DNA from: Orientallactaga sibirica
Lineage: Eukaryota; Chordata; Mammalia; Rodentia; Dipodidae
Direction: 5' to 3'
Length of the DNA stretch: 64,000 nt
Assembly (NCBI GenBank): GCA_036365145.1
Contig: JAEOAD010000015.1
Location: 36,595,501-36,659,500 of the forward strand
The number at the start of each line of letters is the position of its first letter. Position 1 is the first letter of the stretch. The position numbers and the translations under genes were made by a program. Below the pieces are notes generated by a model. That model had not been told where the DNA came from. It was given only the letters and a program-made list of their open reading frames with translations, and did no database searches. Below, one piece after another: positions 34,530-45,479 of this stretch.

Positions 34530-35272
34530 TTAGGATGATGGTTCAGCACTAAAGTACTTTCTGTTTGAGCATGAGGATCCTAGTTGTGTTGGGGTCCCCC
34601 CTAGGGCCAGCCCAGGAGGGACGGTAGGGTCTCTGCCAAGTTGGGGGTGAGAGGCACGGAGTCATGACACAGGCTCTGGGAGTTGGGTGGAAGCAGCAGA
34701 GGGCGAGCTGCCGCAAACTCGTTTATTGAGGAAGTGCACGTGGGTTTTAAGGGGCTTGGCTGGCTAATCATTGTATGGGGTGGTCCCCCTTTTTGTGACC
34801 AATGACAGTCTGTCTCCAGACAGATCATCTCGTACAGGCTTCTTGTGAGCATGGGACTGTAGTTATTGTCACGCCAGGCCTACGCAGAATGCCATATTCA
34901 CAGAAGCCACTTCCTGGTTTCTCTGCCATGCAGTCTGGCTAGGGCTCGGCCTGCATTGTGCCATACATAGTTGGATCCCAGCACTCATAAAATTCTGGGC
35001 ATGGTGGTGCACACCTGTAATCCCAGTGCTGAGAGGCAGAGGATCCCGGGGATCAGCTGGCTAGCTTATCTAGTCAAACCATTGAACTCTGGTGTCAGTA
35101 AGAGACTGAGAGCCATAGAAGGAGATGCCTGATGTTGCCTCTACACAACCCCAGCTACATGCAGGTAAATAGGCACATACACACACCCATATGCATACAG
35201 GCACACATGCACACTGCACATGTATGCACACCACACACATCATGAAAACAATCACACACACTAAAAAGTTAG
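34530..35272 (+). repeat. B4-like SINE split by a solo LTR
   Basis: Head part 34535-34586 (gatggttcagcactaaagta, then gagcatgaggatcctagttg) resumes at 34974 with gatcccagcactcataaaat, a B1-like arm (gggcatggtggtgcacacct) and a CA-rich tail to about 35260. Removing 34587-34973 rejoins it. Confidence 0.75.
34587..34967 (-). mobile_element. Solo class II (ERVK-like) LTR, 6-bp TSD
   Basis: 381 bp. In sense (minus) it starts TGTATGGCAC and ends CCCAACA. AATAAA signal at 34722-34727 (reverse) with a pyrimidine-rich U5-like region after it. Perfect target duplication tagttg at 34581-34586 and 34968-34973; six bases is the size used by class II retroviruses. Family name not known to me. Only the LTR remains, so no viral genes. 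Confidence 0.8.
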
Positions 35273-35387
35273 TGTTGATGGGCATAGTGGTGCATGCCTT
35301 TAATCCCAGCACTTGGGAAGCAAAACTAGGAGGATCACCATGAGTTTGAGGTCACCCTTAGACTACATAGTGAATTCCATGCAAGCC
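35273..35387 (+). repeat. B1 SINE, 3'-truncated
   Basis: 'gatgggcatagtggtgcatg' to 'gtgaattccatgcaagcctt'; the end and A-tail are missing. Confidence 0.8.
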
Positions 35388-35884
35388 TTTAAAATTCAGG
35401 ACCATGGTCAGCACCCAGCAGCCTTTCACAATTACTGGGGTTAAGACTGGATTGAACCTTAGCCAAGATCAGCACTGATGTTGAAAATTGCTTTTCTCAA
35501 TAAATACCAATGGGACATCTACCAAGTATCAGGTTCCATGAGATGTCTGAAGGTTTGAAACAAGGATGTGACAAGGTCAAGGGTGTATTTTACAAAAATC
35601 CCCTGGTACAATGTGAGAATAGGAGTAGAGAGGGAGTAAAGAGACAGAGAATGGCTCAAGAGACAGAATCAAGAATGAGTCTTCTCAAGCACACACTAAA
35701 AGAAACAACCAGGTTCTATCTAACCTTTCTTACAAGAGCAGATGGAAATATTCTGGGTTTATTCGTTTTCTTTTGGCACAGGCCAAAATACTCACTAACT
35801 TGACCACCTGAAGCTGACATTGTGAGGGCCTGGTTTGGTGGTGGACAGGAGGAAAATGAAATACAGAGGAGGAAAATTTCATTT

Positions 35885-36045
35885 CGTGAACAGGTCGCTA
35901 TACATCACCACCATTCTATGTGCTTTTCACATATTACCATTTAACTCTCTCAACAAAATGGGTAATTTTCATAGAGAGGGACTGAGGATCAGAGACATTA
36001 GTTAAGCCAAGTCTGTGTGGTTCTAGGTGCCTTACATTCCCTGGT
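35885..36045 (+). repeat. MIR fragment
   Basis: 'ttctatgtgcttttcacata', 'ttaactctctcaacaaaatg' and 'gagggactgaggatcagaga'. Confidence 0.5.
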
Positions 36046-36387
36046 CATGCACATGTTGTTTTGATGGAGAATGCAGTGGAGAAGCAGCTGATGGAGGAGC
36101 TGAATAATGGTTCACAGACATCCCTTCCTTTAGCCTTCAGTTCACATAAGAAGGAATGATGACTTTAGATATTTTTTTTTCTCATTTCTCACACTCAAGA
36201 GATTTGAAAAGCCACAAATGGACATAGTCCTTGATTGGCTGGGAATGTTTTACTGTCTTAAAGAAAAGAATACTTCTGTGTTTAGGGATAAGAGGATGAG
36301 AGGTTAAATATTGGTGTCAATTATCTGCTTTGACACCCCATGGTGCCCTTGGTCCCCAAGTTTTAGAGACTGCACTAGTCTCTGCTT

Positions 36388-36390
36388 TTC

Positions 36391-36426
<36 letters not shown>

Positions 36427-36451
36427 TCCTTCTTTCTTTCTTTCTTTTTTC

Positions 36452-36492
<41 letters not shown>

Positions 36493-36537
36493 TTTCTTTC
36501 TTTTTTCTTTTTCTTTCTTTCTTTTTTTTTTTTTTTG
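36388..36537 (+). repeat. (CTTT)n microsatellite
   Basis: About 150 bp of nearly pure pyrimidine CTTT repeats ending in poly-T. Long open frames across it on both strands are repeat artefacts. Polypurine/polypyrimidine mirror sequence. Confidence 0.95.
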
Positions 36538-36539
36538 GT

Positions 36540-37300
36540 GGTGGCTGTGGCAGTATCTGCTGCAAAGCCTGAGCAAGCTTTATGGAGATGGTCACACTCC
36601 AGTGCCCAGCCTACTTGTTGGAACTTTCCAGAAATATTGCACTGCAGACATTTTCCACGCCGTTATGCTAATGGAATCAGGAAAAATCAATTGTCCTTAA
36701 GGAACAGGGGAATGAGACGTGCTGTAAATGCCACGGGATGAGTGATTGGTTGATTGCTTGCGGGCGATCGGAATGCATCTCATCCCTACATTATTCTGAT
36801 GAATTTTTATGGCATGCCTCCTCTCTTGCTTGCTCCCTCCCCCACTCTGTCCTCTTAGCTGGGGAAGAAGGTTTATGGCATGCAGCTTCTCAGTTGATTG
36901 AATGCAGCTGGCATTGTTGCAGCAGAGGACAAATAGGTACATTTGCTTCACAGGCTGAGAAAAGTGGGTTTGGAGAAATTGCACCGCCACATCCCTTTGC
37001 AACAAAGGCACCCTTAAAAATGCAGAGTTTTTTTTTTTTTTATGAAATGAATTTCTCTCCTTCTTGGCTATCCCTAATTTTCCTATCAGAGGAAATGGGG
37101 AAAAAGGTTGCGAGGAAAGAAATATATGGCTTGAAATTCTGCAGAAATCCGACTTTTCATTCTTATCACAAAGGGAGCTAACGAAGGCATTTCATTAGTA
37201 TTCACTTTAGGTCGATGCGATTTTCTCCTCTTAACTAACACAAAATAAATAAATAAATAGTTGAGCTATGTCTGGGAAGCTGCCGACAAGATGGCTTGGA
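36540..37300. promoter_or_regulatory. Candidate conserved enhancer-like block
   Basis: About 750 bp with no recognisable repeat apart from a poly-T at 37028, in a window otherwise crowded with them. It keeps many CpGs for non-island DNA (acgccgtt, gagacgtg, gcgggcgatcgg, tgccgac). It also holds transcription-factor-like words: ATGCTAAT (POU-type) at 36665, ggttgattgcttgc at 36747, AAGATGGC (YY1-type) at 37289. No open frame looks coding. Regulatory role is inferred, not shown. Confidence 0.35.
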
Positions 37301-37319
37301 GCACAGGTCAGCATTTTTT

Positions 37320-37830
37320 TTTTTTTTTGAATGTGTGAACAATATTCAGTACTGGGTCTAGCTCAGGTAAGGTCCATGTGAGGCAGAGAGGAGACAGGGT
37401 TTGGTAGAGAAGGTCCCTTGGTGTCCAGCTTGGTCCCTGAGTTTCTGGACTGGAGAAGGCAGTCAGACTGTTACTGCTCATTTCTTCAGGGCTGGGCTGA
37501 TATTCTCAGTACCTTGCTGCTGGTCTGAAGCTGGAGATATTTCTGGTCAGGGGAGCAGGGAGTTCCTTCTGTTGTTTATTTTGTGTTTCTTCCTCAAGGG
37601 CAGCTAAGCCTTACCGAAGGTTGAAAAATTCTATTGGGTGAAAATGTTGGGAGTGTCTGGCTGGAAGAGGAGATTTGGATACATAGCTATTATCTTCACT
37701 TGTTCAAGAAGGCGTGGTGGACAGAGAAGAAGAAGGCTTATTGTATTGGGCTTCTAAAGGCTAATGTATGACTGGTGGGTGGAGGTGAGAAAGAGGCAGA
37801 GAAATCTTCCAAGTTTGAGATGAAATTTCA
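37320..37830. other. No gene seen
   Basis: Unique-looking sequence after a poly-T run at 37313-37329. No recognised repeat or coding signal. Confidence 0.4.
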
Positions 37831-37834
37831 GGTC

Positions 37835-37985
37835 AAGCATGTGCTGAGCATGTCCATAGACAAACTACAGATGTCACTGAGCCTCCATTTCCATATTTGG
37901 AAAAGGAAATCCATTAGAATAAAATTTAACCTGTTAGTTTCATCCTGATATAAGGTATAGTAACTTGCAGTGCTATGAGATAGGT
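37835..37985 (-). repeat. MIR fragment
   Basis: 'gtcactgagcctccatttcc' and 'atatttggaaaaggaaatcc' with the later 'atataaggtatagtaacttg' follow reverse MIR. Confidence 0.5.
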
Positions 37986-38229
37986 TAGTGACTCCATTGC
38001 AAAGAAGGGGAAACCCCAATTCAGAGAGATAGTTTCTTTCTGGGAAACAGGATCCAGGTTTTTGAGACTAGACTCCTTCTATTGCTCCCTGCTACCCAGC
38101 CAAAGGCTTCCTTATTCAGCCATTTCTCAGAGTTGTATCAGGAGACTGAGGTGTCTCCTGTATATTATTTTAATATAATAATAAAATAATAAAAATACAA
38201 ATAAAATTTGTACCCAGCTCCTCTCAAAC

Positions 38230-38540
38230 ACCAACTCTTTTAACATCTTTCTGTATGTCTCCCAGGCTGTATACTCCCAGATGACAGTGCCCCCTCCCCT
38301 TGTATTTCTGTGCTTAATTCTGACAGTTCAGCAATTCATAACTTGCCATAAGTGCCTTGTCTTTCGATACTTCCTGGCCTTGGCCTGTACTGCTCCTGCA
38401 TAGAACACTCCGCTTTTTTGATTTTGCCAGGGCTTTCTCAGATGCCACCACCACTAAGAACTCTTTCAGACCCTACCTAGGCCTTTTGTCCTTTTTACCT
38501 TCTTCCTGGGTCACTGTGTATTTGTTTGCTACTAGTAATA
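38230..38540 (+). repeat. L2-like ancient LINE remnant
   Basis: 'ggccttggcctgtactgctc', 'gcatagaacactccgctttt' and 'aactctttcagaccctacct' resemble decayed L2. Confidence 0.4.
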
Positions 38541-38544
38541 CAAA

Positions 38545-38925
38545 GAACACTGAGATGATGGCACTGTGGACACATGGCTTTGGTGTAAATTACCTAAATT
38601 CTTGAGCCTCATTTTCCTTATTGAACAGTAGTGATAATAACAGTACCAAGCTAGGTATGGTGTTATACACCTATAATTCCAGCACTAGGAAGGTGGAAGA
38701 GGATTAAGAGCTTGAGGTCAGCCTGAACCCTATGTCAAAAAAAAAAAAATGCAGACAACAACAACAAACCAAATCAAACCAAAGCAACAATACCAGCCCC
38801 CAAACTAAAAAACAAATATCAACATACCTAAAAAGTTGTTTGGACGACTCAGTGAGATCTATTTGTAAAGTATTTTGCTCAATACCTGTCACATAGTAGT
38901 AGTTAAAAATAAGTGAATGAATATC
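38545..38925 (-). repeat. MIR split by a B1 SINE
   Basis: Reverse MIR runs 38545-38643 (ttgagcctcattttccttat, agtgataataacagtacc) and resumes 38825-38925 (gtaaagtattttgctcaata, ctgtcacatagtagtag), interrupted by a B1 at 38645-38752. Confidence 0.6.
38645..38752 (+). repeat. B1-like SINE
   Basis: 'gctaggtatggtgttataca', 'gaggtcagcctgaaccctat', then an A13 tail. Inner part shortened. Confidence 0.65.
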
Positions 38926-39559
38926 CTTTTGGTTGGCTAGAAATGCTGAGAGACTGCAATCTCTCACGTCTCCTGCTCAGTTTCCTGCCTTATCCTTCTC
39001 TCCATTGTCTGCTATAACATAGTTACAAAGCTATGCCAGGCAGTTAGGCCCAGGATAGAATCAGGGTGACTGAGGCCCCGGTCTAGAGCTCTTTGTCATG
39101 GCTTCCTTCCAATCAGGACTGGTAATTTCACAAGGACAGGGTTCCCTCTTCTCCACCTATCTTCTGGGCTCCACCTCCCGTATGTCAGCCCCCAGTGTTG
39201 GGGGTCTGTTGGGTGTGGCACCAGGAGGAGATTGGGCTCACTGGTGGGAAGTCTGGAACCCATTTCAATCCCTGCCTGCTGGTGGGCCATCAAGGTCATG
39301 GCACTTCTCCTCCATCATAGGGGTAACTTCTGGCAGACCTCCTACACTAGGCTATAGTTAATGAGAGGGGAAGAGGAGCGTGCTTTGTCAATTGTTTGAA
39401 TAGCAAGAATTGAGATTTCTGCCCATTGTGGTAGTTGTTATTCTCAACACAAAAATTCCCACAGACAGGGCCCTGGAGCCAGTTTGCTAGAGGAGATGGC
39501 TCTGTCCTTGAAAACCACTCTCCTCCTCTGACTTTCCTGTAGGTAATTTGAAACTGAGG

Positions 39560-39910
39560 CTCAGAAAACTGAACTCCAGCTAATGGTTTTCAATAAAGAA
39601 TTAAGTGCGGCTCATCAGGCTGGTGCTGGAACCCAGCTTCCGGGAAGGGGGAAGAGTGCTGGTGGGGGTGGGGAAGGGACAGTTGCATGCATTTATGGAT
39701 GCGTTTGCATTTTCCAGTCACTTAGGCAGCCTGATAAAAAACAAACAAAACAAAACAAAACAAGGAATAAGATCAGGCCACATCAGCCAGAGGGCAGTGG
39801 GTGGGGTAAAGAAAGATACAGCCCCCCTCCCATAAATGCTGTACCGAGGGACTAATGATCATTCCTTTATAGCTGGATCAGCTGTTTCCACAGGGCTAGC
39901 ACCCTTTCCC
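39560..39910. other. Repeat-poor block, possible conserved non-coding DNA
   Basis: Apart from (AAAAC)n at 39739-39762 no repeat is recognised. Contains gaattaagtgcggctcatca at 39598 and tgcatgcatttatggatgcg at 39684. Inference only. Confidence 0.25.
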
Positions 39911-40039
39911 TTTCAGCATCCCAGTGGGAATGAATGCTGAAACTTCTTCAGATAGTGCTGCTTTCCACATCAGTCACCATTAGAACAATCCAAGTTCTTG
40001 CCACATTCTTTCTGAATAATTCTTTCAAGCCTTATCTAT

Positions 40040-40165
40040 AACCCCCAAAGGTTGTAACTACTCTTGCTTTTTATAAGAGGAAGCTAAAGTAGGCAAAAGA
40101 AACCTGCTCAAGGTCAACAGCTTCTGAGTGGAGTGGTGCATCTGGCCTTGAAACACTCAGGCACT
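40040..40165 (+). repeat. MIR fragment
   Basis: 'ataagaggaagctaaagtag', 'aacctgctcaaggtcaacag' and 'ctggccttgaaacactcagg'. Confidence 0.5.
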
Positions 40166-40477
40166 CCAGTACCAAAGTCATGCTGAATAACCACTGTGGT
40201 GCCTTGGGTAAGCCCCTGAATTCACTCCTCTCAGAAGAGGTGGGGTGGGGAGGGAGGCCTAGGTGATAGGAGATTTGGATTTTGTGAGGTGAGGCCAAAG
40301 GCAATGGGGGACAGACAAAGGGGGAGAGAGAGAGAGAAGAAGGGGAGGAGGAGGAAGAGGAGGTGGGAAGATGATGGCTTGGGGAGTGAAGGAGAAAGGC
40401 CCTATGATTTCTATGATTTTGAGGGTTATTTTTGGCAGCAGGTCAAAATGGGTAAAAATGTTTCTACTATATGCCTG

Positions 40478-40540
40478 CTTTCTTTCTTTCTTTCTTTCTT
40501 TCTTCTTTCTTTCTTTCTTTCTTTTTTCTTTCTTTCTTTC
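40478..40540 (+). repeat. (CTTT)n microsatellite at a B1 tail
   Basis: CTTT-rich run continuous with the T-rich end of the B1 at 40541, so it probably grew from the SINE's A-tail. Confidence 0.85.
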
Positions 40541-40682
40541 TTTTTTCAAGGTAGGGTCACACTCTAGCCCAGGCTGACCTGGAATTAAGTATGGAGTCTC
40601 AGGGTGCCTTGAACTCAAGGCAATCCTCCTACCTATGCCTCCTGAGTGCTGGGATTAAAGGCATGAGCCACCACACCCAGCT
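40541..40682 (-). repeat. B1 SINE, minus strand
   Basis: 'caaggtagggtcacactcta', 'gtgccttgaactcaaggcaa', 'gtgctgggattaaaggcatg' and 'gccaccacacccagctc'. Confidence 0.9.
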
Positions 40683-40692
40683 CTTTCTTCCT

Positions 40693-40902
40693 TTTTATAA
40701 AATTATTTATTTATTTGTTTGAAAGGAGAGAAGGATAAAGAGAAGTAAAGAGAATGGCCGATCCAGAGCCTCTTGCCACTGCAAGCAAACTCCAGATCCA
40801 TTTGCTGCTTTGCATCTGGTTTTATGTAGCTAGTGGGGAACTGAACGCAGGCTGCCAGTCTTGGCAAGCAAGTACCTTAACCACTGAACCATCTCCCCAG
40901 CC
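40693..40902 (-). repeat. tRNA-derived SINE, minus strand
   Basis: (TTTA)n tail, 'agagcctcttgccactgcaa', 'accttaaccactgaaccatc' and 'tccccagccc'. More diverged than most copies. Confidence 0.85.
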
Positions 40903-41259
40903 CTATGCTCTTATTTCTGTTCCTGGGAGCCTGTCCTAATTCAGCTAAAGGAAAACAGTTCTAAATAAAGGATTGCTTATTTAGCATATCAAGTGATTAG
41001 AAGCATGAACACCTAACCTTGGGAAAGATATAAATCTGGTGCTTACACTTGCCATTCTATAGCCAGGTCAAACAATGTTTCCAAAGGTGAAATAATAAGA
41101 AGGAAAAATATTTGTGATGTTAAATACAAAAAGAGTAAGATCAAACTGTATGAAGGATAAAATCTCAATATGTTCCAGACATGTAGGAAATACATACCAC
41201 TTTAGTGCTTGGTTAGGATGATGGAATTATATTCATTTCCCTTTATTTTTCTAATTGCA

Positions 41260-41665
41260 GATAAGTTGATGGACTTGGTCCAAGATATTACTGGATAACC
41301 TAGGAAAATTATACCTTCTCTCTGTGACTCAGTTTTCTAATCACTGTGACATAGCTAAGCCTCTTTTTATCAGGCTTGCTATATATTTTTTTAAACTTTT
41401 TTAAAATTTATTTTTATTTATTTATTTGAGACAGGGGGGAATGGACATGCCAGGGCTTCCAGCCACTTCAAACGAACTCCAGATACATGCGCCATCATGT
41501 GCGTCTGGCTTACATGGGAACTGGGGAATCAAACTGGGGTCCTTAGGCTTCGCAGGCATGTGCCTTAACTGCTAAGCCATCTCTCCAGCCCCAGGCTTGC
41601 TATATTTGATGAAGTAACAGACATAATGTATCTGGCAGTGTGCCTGTGCATAGAAGGTGACCAAG
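41260..41665 (-). repeat. MIR split by a SINE
   Basis: Reverse MIR (tctctctgtgactcagtttt) is interrupted at 41385-41591 and resumes with ctggcagtgtgcctgtgcat. Confidence 0.5.
41385..41591 (-). repeat. tRNA-derived SINE, minus strand, with TSD
   Basis: Full element with a perfect 14-bp target duplication caggcttgctatat at 41371-41384 and 41592-41605. Retains CpGs (aaacgaactcc, catgcgccat, gtgcgtctgg), suggesting a recent insertion. Confidence 0.93.
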
Positions 41666-41845
41666 TGATGTCAGTTATGTCTTGACGTTTTTCCTACTGC
41701 TCACATACTGTCTTCTGACTTGGTGAGGGTTTCCCAGTGAGGATGAGGAAATCAGGTGAAAATCTGTATTCCAGAGGCAGGGACTCTCAGAGTCAGGGAT
41801 AGATATATCGTTCCTCCATCTTGATATCATCTAAAAGAGTGAAGG

Positions 41846-41999
41846 TGCCAGGTGTGGTGCCACACACCTTTAATCTCAGTACTCAGGAGACTGAGGTAGG
41901 AGGATTTCTGTGAGTTCAAGGCCAGCCTGAGACTACATAGTGAATTCTAGGTCAGCTTGGGCTAGAGCAAGATCCTACCTCAATCCCTGTCCCCCCAAG
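41846..41999 (+). repeat. B1 SINE, plus strand, with TSD
   Basis: 'tgccaggtgtggtgccacac' to 'gcaagatcctacctcaatcc'. Perfect 12-bp target duplication aaagagtgaagg at 41834-41845 and 42000-42011. Confidence 0.92.
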
Positions 42000-42399
42000 A
42001 AAGAGTGAAGGTCAGACTCCAAGGAGGGCCATTTGAGTCTCAAGCCTCATGACAGCTCCCAAGATATACTGTCCCCCATGGCCTCTCTAGGAATCACTTC
42101 TTCCCAGAACTTGAGTGGGGCACTGAGGCTTATGGGCTCACAGGGCATTCATTTTCTCATCCATCACTCATTTGCTTACTGAGTTCTCTCTCACTGGTGT
42201 TGATTCTGCCTTTCCTAGGGGTGGGGTTAGGGTCTGCACCAAAGGCATTTAGCATCTCTTGGTTCCCTGAATCCTCAAGGCTGCCTTGTAGAAGAGGTTC
42301 ATTGAGTAAAATGTGGCAATTGTGAAATGAAAGATACGAAGGAATGTTTCCTCTATTGTCAGTTGTTCCCCTGGCTCTGCCAGTTCTGTGTCAGTGTCT

Positions 42400-42832
42400 C
42401 TAGAATCCTGCTCCAGCCCTCAGTATCAACAACTCTCCCTGCCAAAGTTGTATTTATAAAACTCAAAGCTGACCTCCAGACAGCACTCTAACTCCCCACC
42501 TGGCAACATTTATCTCGAGGTCCGATCTCCTCCCATGCACCTAAATACACCACCAATTCTCCTTGCCCTCCAGTATCAGTTTATGACTTTATGCTTTGCA
42601 TACTCTTTCTGCTTTCTTACATAGCAAATGCTGACACTTCCTCAAAACCTAGCTCAAATCTCCCCCGCCCCCATTTGGCTCTGCTAGAAGAGCTGCTGTT
42701 CCTCTCTCTCTCAGACCCACATGTCCTCCAAGGGCACAGACCACATCATTCCATTTCTGTGTCCCTAAAGCGTAGCTCAGAGCCTGGCTTACGCAGTGTT
42801 TAGTGAGTGTTTGTTGAGTGAATTATGAATGA
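42400..42832 (+). repeat. L2 LINE 3' end
   Basis: Ends with the classic L2 3' text: 'agctcagagcctggcttacg' then cagtgtttagtgagtgtttg and ttgagtgaattatgaatg. Upstream C/T-rich decayed ORF sequence. Confidence 0.6.
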
Positions 42833-43039
42833 CAGCGTGATTTCAAGACTGCCACCAGGGAGGAACAACAGGGCCCCTGACCTCTTGGGAATGGGAAGTG
42901 TTCTCAGCTGAATTCTCCTGGCAGACACTTTTCAGCATCGACAGCTGCTCACTCCCCGGAGGCTCTGTCTCTTCTTAGCTTCCCCACTTGCATGTGAACA
43001 TTTGGCCATAAACCTGGCTAGCTGTGGGATTGCAACCAC

Positions 43040-43465
43040 TCCCTCACAGAGAACTCACTCTGACAAGCTTTGTCTGGGACACCTGGCTTACAGGGTGCTT
43101 CATGGTCTGGTCTTGCTACCTCACAGCCCCTTGTTATGCCCTCAGGCTCCAGGATCCAGCCAGACTGAATTGTTTCCTGAAAGCATCTTGTGATTGCTAC
43201 TTTTCTTTGATTCCTTCCACTTGTAATGTTTTCCAGTTGCCCATACTCCTGTCTCTAACTAGATATTTCACACTGGTTCAGGTGTCTTTTCTCTTCTGGG
43301 CCAGAGGCTTGCCCAGAGTGTCCCCCACCCCCACCTCTGGGGTGCCTCTGTAATTGCACTGTCCACACTGCATTGTCATTATTTAATTTCCTAAAAAGGT
43401 TGGTGGCTCCCTGAGAAGGGAACTTGGCTAATTCATTTTTTGCTGTCTCTAACATGTGGATTGGT
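43040..43465 (+). repeat. L2-like ancient LINE remnant
   Basis: 'tgcttcatggtctggtcttg', 'ggctccctgagaagggaact' and 'ttttgctgtctctaacatgt' follow L2 order. Boundaries uncertain. Confidence 0.45.
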
Positions 43466-43739
43466 GGATCAGTGTGCTGGGTGGATATATGATTGGATGA
43501 TATGTGTGCAAATTGTGCTTGGACCCTTTCCTGGTGCTCTGAGTTAAAGCCAGGCTCTGATTTGTGCCTAGCATAGATGGGAGCGAGGTGAGGGTCACAG
43601 TACCTTAGGAGATATACCCAATCCTAAGCCTTGTAAGGTAAGTCAAGTCCACTAAGGCTAGGAACCCTCTCCAGTGCAGTGGCGAGTTGGAGAGAGATTG
43701 GGCTTCAACTATGTTGCAGACTGCCTCTGACCTCTCCCG

Positions 43740-43860
43740 TCATTGCTCTACACTTACTTATTGGCTTCTAACATGGGAACTTCAACCCATCTCAGCTCAC
43801 TGGTCAGAGCTATTGTGAGGATCAAGTCATATACCTTGAAATTCTTTGTATACTTCTTTT
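43740..43860 (-). repeat. MIR fragment
   Basis: 'agctattgtgaggatcaagt' and 'catataccttgaaattcttt' match the reverse MIR middle. Confidence 0.4.
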
Positions 43861-44002
43861 GACTCTTAAGAGAGAAAGCTCTGCAATGTAGCATGTCAGT
43901 GCCCACTAGGGGGAGTAGCAGAGCAGGCCAGGCCAGGCCCTCCTCCTTAAAGGCAGTCCAAAGTACCAGTTTTGGGTTTGATCCTGGGCTGGCCCAGAAA
44001 GA

Positions 44003-44036
44003 GAAAGGGGCGGGGGGGGGGGGGGAGGGGAGGGTG
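44003..44036 (+). repeat. Poly-G tract
   Basis: gggg c followed by a G run of about 18, then aggggaggg: quadruplex-capable guanine-rich sequence. Confidence 0.85.
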
Positions 44037-44429
44037 CTCAGGATGCATCATGGTGAAGTTCCAGGTTCTCTTCTCTTCAGTGATCCTCTCCATATCGGAA
44101 TGGTGTCTAGCCTCATGCCAGCACTATTTCTGCCTTATCTGGGGGTGTAGGTTAAGGGCACGGTGTAAGTGTAGCACCTTGGGTTCTGTCCTTTAAACAC
44201 TGATGTCTGTGTTTTGCTTAGAAGTTTGGATTCTGGCACTCTAAGGATACTGCTTGGCTGTTATAGGAATCATAGGACATCACATCAGTGACACAGGGCC
44301 TTTGTCTATGCATACATCCCTCTGTGGATGCTTGAAACCTACAGAGTTGGCCTCACAGTTGATTAGCATCCTTTTTGCTAGAGTGGGTGGGACCAGACAG
44401 GAAGGACAGCTGGAAGAGAGCTCTGTAAC

Positions 44430-44645
44430 CCAATTTGCTGTGCTGAGAAGCCAGTCTGTCTGGCAGGAGCTAATTGGAAAGCTGCTTCTTCTAAGCCTGG
44501 ACCCAAGAGGGCTCTAGGCCTGGCTGGGCGGGGCTCCCTCTACTAGTCTAACATCACTTAGTGCTTTGTGGGAGCCGCTCCCAGCGGGAGAGCACTTAGC
44601 TGTGGTAATTGGCCAGGCAGGCTCATCATTAATTCATGCCAAATT
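44430..44645. promoter_or_regulatory. Candidate conserved homeodomain-site cluster
   Basis: No repeat recognised. Holds three homeodomain-type cores (gagctaattggaaa at 44467, gtggtaattggcc at 44602, catcattaattcatgcc at 44624) beside gggcggggctccc at 44526 and a gagccgctcccagcgggag hairpin-like stretch. Pattern typical of developmental non-coding elements; unproven. Confidence 0.3.
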
Positions 44646-44647
44646 GT

Positions 44648-44735
44648 ATGAGAGAGAGAGAGAGGAGAGGGAGAAAGAGAGAGAAAGGAAGGAAGGAAGG
44701 AAGAAAGAAAGAGAGAGAGAAAGAAAAAGGGAATG
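44648..44735 (+). repeat. (GA)n/(GGAA)n microsatellite
   Basis: Impure purine repeat of GA, GAAA and GGAA units. Confidence 0.9.
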
Positions 44736-44829
44736 AGGGTGGGGAGAAATGGGTTTCTGAAGATATGAGTCTGTTTTAGGGCTTGGCTGAAGCAGGTTTG
44801 GCTTAGGATGGAGATCAGGAATTCACTTG

Positions 44830-44960
44830 CTCCCTTTCTGTTGAACTGTATAAGTCACCCTAGGAGGTCTTAGTTTCCCAGTTGATGATAGGAAATAATT
44901 GTGACCTATCCACTTCAGAGGATAGCTTTAAGAATTGAATCTAGATGTGAGGCAAGAGTG
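44830..44960 (-). repeat. MIR fragment
   Basis: 'gtataagtcaccctaggagg', 'tcttagtttcccagttgatg' and 'gataggaaataattgtgacc'. Confidence 0.5.
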
Positions 44961-45074
44961 TTCCCCACATCTTCATTTCAGCAGGTGCAAGGACACAGGG
45001 GCCATTTACATTTCATGTAATTTTTGATGTGGGTAGGCTTCAGACTATCATCACTTGGATCACCAGTATATTTT

Positions 45075-45160
45075 ATCTTTTATTTTCAGTTCTGGAGGTT
45101 GAACCCATGACCTTGTGCATGCTAGGCAAGTGGTCTCCACTGAGCTATGACCCCAGCCCT
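45075..45160 (-). repeat. ID/B4-like SINE head, minus strand
   Basis: 'tctggaggttgaacccatga', 'gcatgctaggcaagtggtct' and 'ccactgagctatgaccccag'. Confidence 0.6.
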
Positions 45161-45479
45161 TCAACAGTATTTTTAATCAATTCTGTCTATCTCTTTGTCT
45201 TATTGATTCTTTGGTGCATTATTTAAGTGGCTACTTTAGGACTTGTACACATCTTTAAAGTCACAGTCTACCTTCAAGAGCTAGTGTCACTATCCACACA
45301 CAGTGTACGAATCTCATAATAGTAATTTCTCCTCTTCTGGTCTTTGTGATTATTTTAGCAGACATTTTACTTATAAACTGAATGCCAGTGCTATTATTTT
45401 TGTTTACATAGTCAATTATTCTGCAAGGAGACAAATGATAATTTGAAATTCTCACACACTTGATATGCAGTTGCCATTC

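Noticed and set aside
36304..36700. Long lysine/phenylalanine-rich frames on both strands
   Set aside because: Pure translation of the CTTT/AAAG microsatellite.
44520..44545. gggcggggc as a promoter GC box
   Set aside because: Isolated; no CpG island, no downstream reading frame or splice donor that looks like a first exon.
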